Source of the DNA: Mansonella perstans
Taxonomy: Eukaryota; Nematoda; Chromadorea; Rhabditida; Onchocercidae
Direction of reading: 5' to 3'
Assembly (NCBI GenBank): GCA_037074765.1
Contig: JBAMDO010000238.1
Location: 1 to 64,000, forward strand
DNA length: 64,000 nt
Shown: in pieces, positions 59,038 to 64,000 of the stretch
Layout of the letters: every line of letters starts with the position of its first letter
Position numbering within the stretch: the first letter of the stretch is position 1
Made by a program: the position numbers and the translations under genes
The notes under the pieces: generated by a model
What the model was told of the DNA's origin: nothing
Databases searched by the model: none
What the model saw: only the letters and a program-made list of their open reading frames with translations

Positions 59038-61413
59038 ATGGGTCGAAAGAAAAAGCGTGCCGCGAAACCATGGTGTTGGTAAGTTATTTTAACCTTTTGT
59101 GGTGGAATCCAAAAAACTCAGTGTTTTTTTTTTTTTTTCCTTTTGAAGTATGATTTTAATTTCATTTTAAATTTTATTGTTTGAGTTCAGGCAGCTTGAG
59201 ACATTGTCAGATTAATACCACTATTCCTGTTTGTCATCCAATCATCTGAATTGCCATAAGTAGATGATTAATAAGGCATTCAGGTAACGAGCTGTTAAAC
59301 TGATAGTTAATGCACTGATGTATAATTAATAAGATTTGACGTGGATATTTATTAAAGTCAGAACTATAGGCAAGATTCAACTGTAAGGGAAATTCGTGTG
59401 CAAAATATAATTTTCAAAGCTCACTGGTAGTTTTGATGTTTCGGGGTATTTTGACGGGGAATTCAGTGAATACCTCTTCAGACATTTATTTGTCATAACA
59501 GTCAGTGACAGGAACCACTTGGAATTTCGTGGCTGAAGAGTCGTTTGCCTGATAGTTGGATTCAAAACTATTTTATAGAATATGAACATGTTTATTCTAC
59601 TGTAGGTACTGCAATCGCGAATTCGAAGATGAAAAAATTTTAATTCAGCATCAAAAGGCAAAACATTTCAAATGTCATATTTGTCACAAGAAACTTTTCA
59701 CAGGACCTGGATTAGCCATCCATTGTATGCAGGTATTACTTTCAATTAGTAAATTGACATAGGCAGGTTTCTTCGTGTTATGTTTTTTCGCATATGTTAC
59801 AGCATGGAGCTAGTTTTATTCGTCATTCTTGAAGTGTATTCATTTTTAAGGTACACAAAGAAACGATAGATAAAATACCTGCTGCCTTACCTGGTAAAGA
59901 TTCAGTCGAAGTAGAAGTTTATGGTATGGAAGGTATTCCTGACGATGCCCAAGGTCCTGAAATTTTTTAATTTTATTACGAATATGCAAATTTTTAATTT
60001 TATAATTCTCCAATTTGGCGTTTTTTCTGAAAATATTGGTACTTTTTTTGCAGAAGAGGGTGCAAAGAAGGAGACAAAGAATACAGCTGCTTCTGTTCCT
60101 CCTTTAATAGCTCCATTTCCAATGCTACCTCCAGGTAACTTTATCTTTTATCTATAGATTACATATTTCACAGGCCTATGTCGAGAATTTTTAAATAGCA
60201 AGCGAAAGTAATTTCATGTATTCGCTGAGAAATTATCAATATTTGCTAATTTTTTTTATATTTCGAAAATTGATTGTGTGTTTCAGGCATGCCACCTATG
60301 ATTCCCGGTTTTCCACCTCTTCCACCCTCAGGAATGCCACCGTTTGGACCGCCGTTCATGCCAGGGGTGCCGGCACCACCAAGGGCTCTTCCACCGCTTC
60401 CGGTCGTACCTCCAGGTAGTGCTCAACCTGCACTCACAAGGTCTCCGTTTTTAATTTTTACCAGACTTTAGAAAATCCTTTAGGCTGCTACAGGCTAGCC
60501 CTGATATGTCTTAATTATGAGAGATAAATTATATTTCATATGTAAGAGATAGCGAAAAGTAGTTAAAATTAAACATTATTGTGTTACCAATGCATTTAGT
60601 TATAGTCGTTTATAATTTAAATTTAAATAAATATGTAGCATTTCTCATTCCTCATAAAACTTGATATAAACTATGTTATAAAAGGTCTTGGAGCAGTTTA
60701 TGGATTTCAGTAACTTCGCACATGAAATGTTTCATAGGGCATATTATGTAAGTTAGTTAGATGGACGGGATAGGAGGTAGTATTAATTATACAGATCTCT
60801 CCGTCTTTTTCATGATTTATAATCATCGTTTTTTTTTTTGATTACTGTCTCTAATTCTTGCGGATATGTGTTCTTCCAATAAGGAATAATTCTTACGCCA
60901 ATATTTTGGTCCTATATTCGAGAACTGGTTTTGAAAGAGGAATGAGATGATGTATTCACTGTTCTTTATTTTATATCTATCTGTTTGAAAGTATTTCAGT
61001 GTGCAACTACGAGTTTTTTTTTTTACAGTATGAACCTACCCCCTCGGTTACCGGTACCAAATGGTCCGATGGGAGTGCCCGGTTCGGGAACAGTCAACGC
61101 ACAGTCTTCACCTGCCGTACCAGCAGCTTTTCCAGCCTATAGTGATCCTTCTTCTAGTAAAACTACAGAACCAGAGCGGATCCGGGAAATACCCAATCAA
61201 ATTCAAAGACTCGGTGCAAAAATACACATCATGCATCCTGACGAAGATATATCTTTGGTATGTTCTTTATTATGGATTAAAATTTTCCAAGGATTCGTTG
61301 TGGATTGTGCAGAAATCCTAAAGTTTCTTTTTTTTTGAATTAGATTTGTTTAACATTCCTAAACAATACTTTTTTAGGAGGAACGGTTGGCAATCAATAA
61401 GGGATTCATCTAG
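59038..61413 (+). CDS. BuGZ/ZNF207 homologue, Bub3-binding zinc finger protein
   Basis: BuGZ proteins bind microtubules and stabilise Bub3 at kinetochores. Seven exons (59038-59078, 59606-59732, 59851-59953, 60054-60134, 60287-60440, 61029-61257, 61378-61413) give 256 residues, about half the length of human ZNF207. The N-terminus is nearly invariant: [20 protein letters not shown], with C2H2 fingers at Cys13/Cys16/His29/His34 and Cys37/Cys40/His53/His58, then [10 protein letters not shown] and VYGMEGIP. A Pro/Gly/Met-rich low-complexity middle follows ([19 protein letters not shown]). The GLEBS Bub3-binding motif [14 protein letters not shown] is present near the end, with the paired Glu at about 246-247. 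The protein stops nine residues after this Glu pair, so the long Pro-rich tail of vertebrate BuGZ is absent. The fourth-to-fifth and fifth-to-sixth junctions fit by phase. Confidence 0.93.
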
Positions 61414-62925
61414 TTGATAGTGGACTCAAAATTTTCGTAAGGTAAGTTTTTTCATCATCTTTTTTTCAGGATGTAGCTGATCATTGACTACCTTATGCGA
61501 TAAGTTTCAAGGTAGTTTTTAATAGTTTATAGGTGGGTTACTTAATTTCCTACATAGTTTCTTTGCATAGATTCATCATAAGTTCTGCGTTGTGGAACCT
61601 TTAGAAAGAGCTGAAACGACAGTTTCCGACCGTGCCACACAGTTTAAATTGTAAAGGTTAGTCCTGGAAGCAGGTGGGTAGTGTTTTCTTGCTCATCAAG
61701 AAAGGTGTGAAGCCTTCATGTCCTATACGTTTTGGCACTCCCATTGATACTTTTTGTCCACGCTTTCTTCAAGGTTTCAGCAACTGATGCGGGTCTTTGG
61801 CAATTTTTTTCTGTGAGTTTAATGTTTGCGACAATTATGTCGACATCTTCAAGCTAATTTGAGATAGAAATATACTGTTGCAATCCTCAAAAGTGGTAGG
61901 GTTGGGAAGCTCGGGCTCATAATCCTTTACCCTAAAGGACTTGGAAGCAGATTTTGTGGATTTGATGTTTGGTTTCCTGCATTCACAAGTTGTGCCGTAG
62001 GATGGGAGATTGACAAGTAAGTTTGCTGTTCGAAGTATAATGTTTTACTTTTTTACTTCTTGCTGAAGCTTATTGTGATTGAAGCTGTACTGAGGTAAGT
62101 ATACCACAACTTAGTTCGTAAGGCTTTGCTCATCAGTTTGTGCCAACAAAATTATTTTCAGCGCAATCCCGTCTACTCTTATCATCACGGTCAAAATTTG
62201 TTGTTCGTATGCAGAAGAAAAAAGTGGGAATTAATGCTACTGATTGCACTTTATTAAAAAGCTAAAATGAAACGATTAGCACTGGAATTGTGATTGTTCA
62301 TTACATTGCATTGTTTTTCCCTCCCTTTATTAATTTTTTTTCCCCGTTTTTCTTCCAATGTAATTTTATTGTATGCTGATGTCGACTTTCGGTAAGTTTT
62401 GTTCTTTTGTTGGACAATAAGATTTTCATTAACTGGATTTTGTTGTGTACCATACACATATGTAACGAATGCATAGCGCTTATTCAGGACAAATATATGG
62501 AAACATTTACTTTATGTAAATATTTACTGTATGTCAAAACTCCTTGAACAGGTATTTGGATCAGTTAGATTTTATTCTGCAGGCTAATTACATGTGCATG
62601 CTTTAATAGAACGCCCAGTTGGTACTGATAATACACGTGTTCTATTAATAAATTATATAGTGCTGGGTGGGCCATCAAAACAGAAATAAATGTAAAGTCT
62701 TCGGATCTCAGAATCACTTCGAGCTCTGATTTCTTTTCTCCGGTTATACAGCTGTTGGATCTAAGGTGAAAGAAGCTCAGATTTCTTTTCTCTCTACGAG
62801 CAGTTTTCATTCCTTACCTGACCATCATGCTACACGTTTGTTAACAGTTTTATTTGATCTATTTTCCGATCGCCTCATACATTAACAGAATGATGATAAC
62901 ATGGTGATAACAAACATCTTTTTTT
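61414..62925. other. Convergent intergenic region between BuGZ and dnj-2 genes
   Basis: Should contain both 3' UTRs. No RNA gene or coding exon is identifiable. The region is somewhat less AT-rich than the deserts elsewhere. Confidence 0.5.
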
Positions 62926-64000
62926 TTATTCCAGAAAATTAAGAGAGGCGCCGTTTTGGTTCTTCATGCATCTTCGATATCGTTTGTAACGGCCACTAGC
63001 GGCTAGACGTTCCTTTTGTTCATCTTCTTTTGCAGCCTTCCACTCAGCAAATTTTACGCTATCCCATAATTCATTTTTGAACAAAGCGAGTCGTTCGCTG
63101 TCGTTGAAACTCTGAAGTAGTTGTAATGGCTGTAATATTTACTCAATAAAAAATAGCTTCTAATCAAATATGTCCATAAGCAAATAAGGACTACCTAATA
63201 TATGTTTTGCAAGAAGAAAGCTTACTGCAAACTGTTCCTCGGAAAGACTTAAATTTTTTCGTATCAGGTAAGACTTCGCATCGTCATCGTAATCTTCTTT
63301 CTTTACATGATATTTTATGAACCATGAAAAATTCCAAACAGCATACCTGAATTATCTCTATCAATATTCCCAATCTTTAAGTTTCGCATGAATCGATGAA
63401 CATGAAAAGCAAAATTCAAAAGAACCAAAGATTTTGTTGAACAAAATTCGAAATCGAAACTACGGTCACTTTCGATTTCTACTCACCAAAACTGTTCGCT
63501 TTCACAAAACCATCCGCAGTTCTGTGCAACATAGAACAGGATTTCATAGTTAACATGAGCGAATATGCAAAATTACCTATATATCGTATAAGGCAACACA
63601 ATAATCGTCCACAGCAATGTATTGTATATCGATGGCCTCTTATATCCACCTCTGCAACCGGAGTGTATCTTCAAATGTAACTGGCTGAGATCAACCTATA
63701 ACAATATGCCAAATAACTAAATCTCGTTATAGAAATTCATTCTCAAAAAAGGAAACAGCTCAAATAAGAAGTGATCTTGGACAGTAAATCCTACACCATG
63801 TTATCGTAAGATAACCATAGAAACGGAAACTACAAATCAAATCCCCTCAAAATCTTGCCTGATATCTACATTTTCTTCAATAATCTGCCGCAAGACCTGT
63901 TCAGTATATTCTTTCCGGGACTTTTTATCACGAAAGTCACCTTCCAGTGAAATCCCTCTTTCCTTGGCAATTTCTTTGGCCGCGTTACGATATTTTTCCT
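62926..64000 (-). CDS. dnj-2: DNAJC25/DNJ-2-type J-protein, C-terminal part (5' end outside window)
   Basis: DNAJC25 proteins are membrane-anchored Hsp40 co-chaperones. Only the part after the J domain is in the window. Exons: 64000-63859 (partial), 63651-63577, 63459-63347, 63296-63226, 63129-62926, all phase-consistent. Matching blocks are EKYRNAAKEIAKERGISLEG, then GGYKRPSIYNTLLW with a hydrophobic IIVLPYTIY segment, AKSYLIRKNLSLSEEQF, LALFKNELW, and the basic end SGRYKRYRRCMKN. These follow the order in human DNAJC25 (KYRIQATEIAKQQG, GGYQKPQICDLLL, YIIRKSMKMSKSQF, RWKRYRRWMKN). The donor after VDIR is GC rather than GT. The exon 63459-63347 carries a longer, less conserved stretch (LVLLNFAFHVHRFMRNLKIG) and is the least secure. 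Confidence 0.88.

Noticed and set aside
61860..61990. Less AT-rich segment examined as a possible tRNA or small RNA
   Set aside because: No cloverleaf, anticodon arm or internal promoter boxes could be fitted.
63460..63576. Possible extra dnj-2 exon TADGFVKANSF (minus strand, about 63488-63523)
   Set aside because: It has an acceptor and donor but its phase does not join either neighbour, whereas joining 63577 to 63459 directly closes the frame.

Overview
The window looks like nuclear DNA of a nematode. It is AT-rich, genes are cut into many small exons by short introns with the T-rich TTTTCAG acceptor common in nematodes, and the recognisable proteins are animal housekeeping or neuronal families, several with well-known Caenorhabditis counterparts (UNC-33, LSY-12, CYN-12, TSG-101, DNJ-2). 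A clade III or filarial worm is plausible from base composition and intron style, but the sequence alone does not settle it.

Layout. (1) 1-2783, plus: the 3' part of an unrecognised gene whose protein ends in a prenylation-type CSIM box. (2) 5726-16621, plus: a 37-exon MYST acetyltransferase of the MOZ/MORF (KAT6, LSY-12) type; every splice phase closes. (3) 25086-28538, minus: an SH2D4-type SH2 adaptor. (4) 29503-31823, plus: a PPIL1/CYN-12 cyclophilin, divergent from (3). (5) 37714-40425, minus: an ELOVL6-type fatty acid elongase. (6) 45037-49764, minus: a CRMP/UNC-33 protein with a long N-terminal extension; its first exon is not visible. (7) 55240-57259, minus: TSG101 (ESCRT-I). (8) 59038-61413, plus: BuGZ/ZNF207, divergent from (7). 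(9) 62926 to the right edge, minus: the C-terminal part of a DNAJC25/DNJ-2 co-chaperone, convergent with (8).

The rest is AT-rich intergenic DNA holding homopolymer runs, TA/GA/CT microsatellites and one pair of about 1.5 kb direct repeats (18223-19754 and 33464-35019) flanking genes (3) and (4). I see no tRNA, rRNA, CRISPR array, operon, intact transposase or reverse transcriptase.

The genes do not form one pathway. They cover chromatin acetylation, signalling, spliceosomal prolyl isomerisation, lipid elongation, axon growth, endosomal sorting, spindle/Bub3 function and ER chaperoning. I found no convincing new multi-gene system. The items most worth checking are the repeat pair, the unusual UNC-33 features, the CaaX protein with a possible alternative terminal exon, an unresolved SH2D4 splice junction, and a GC-AG intron in dnj-2.
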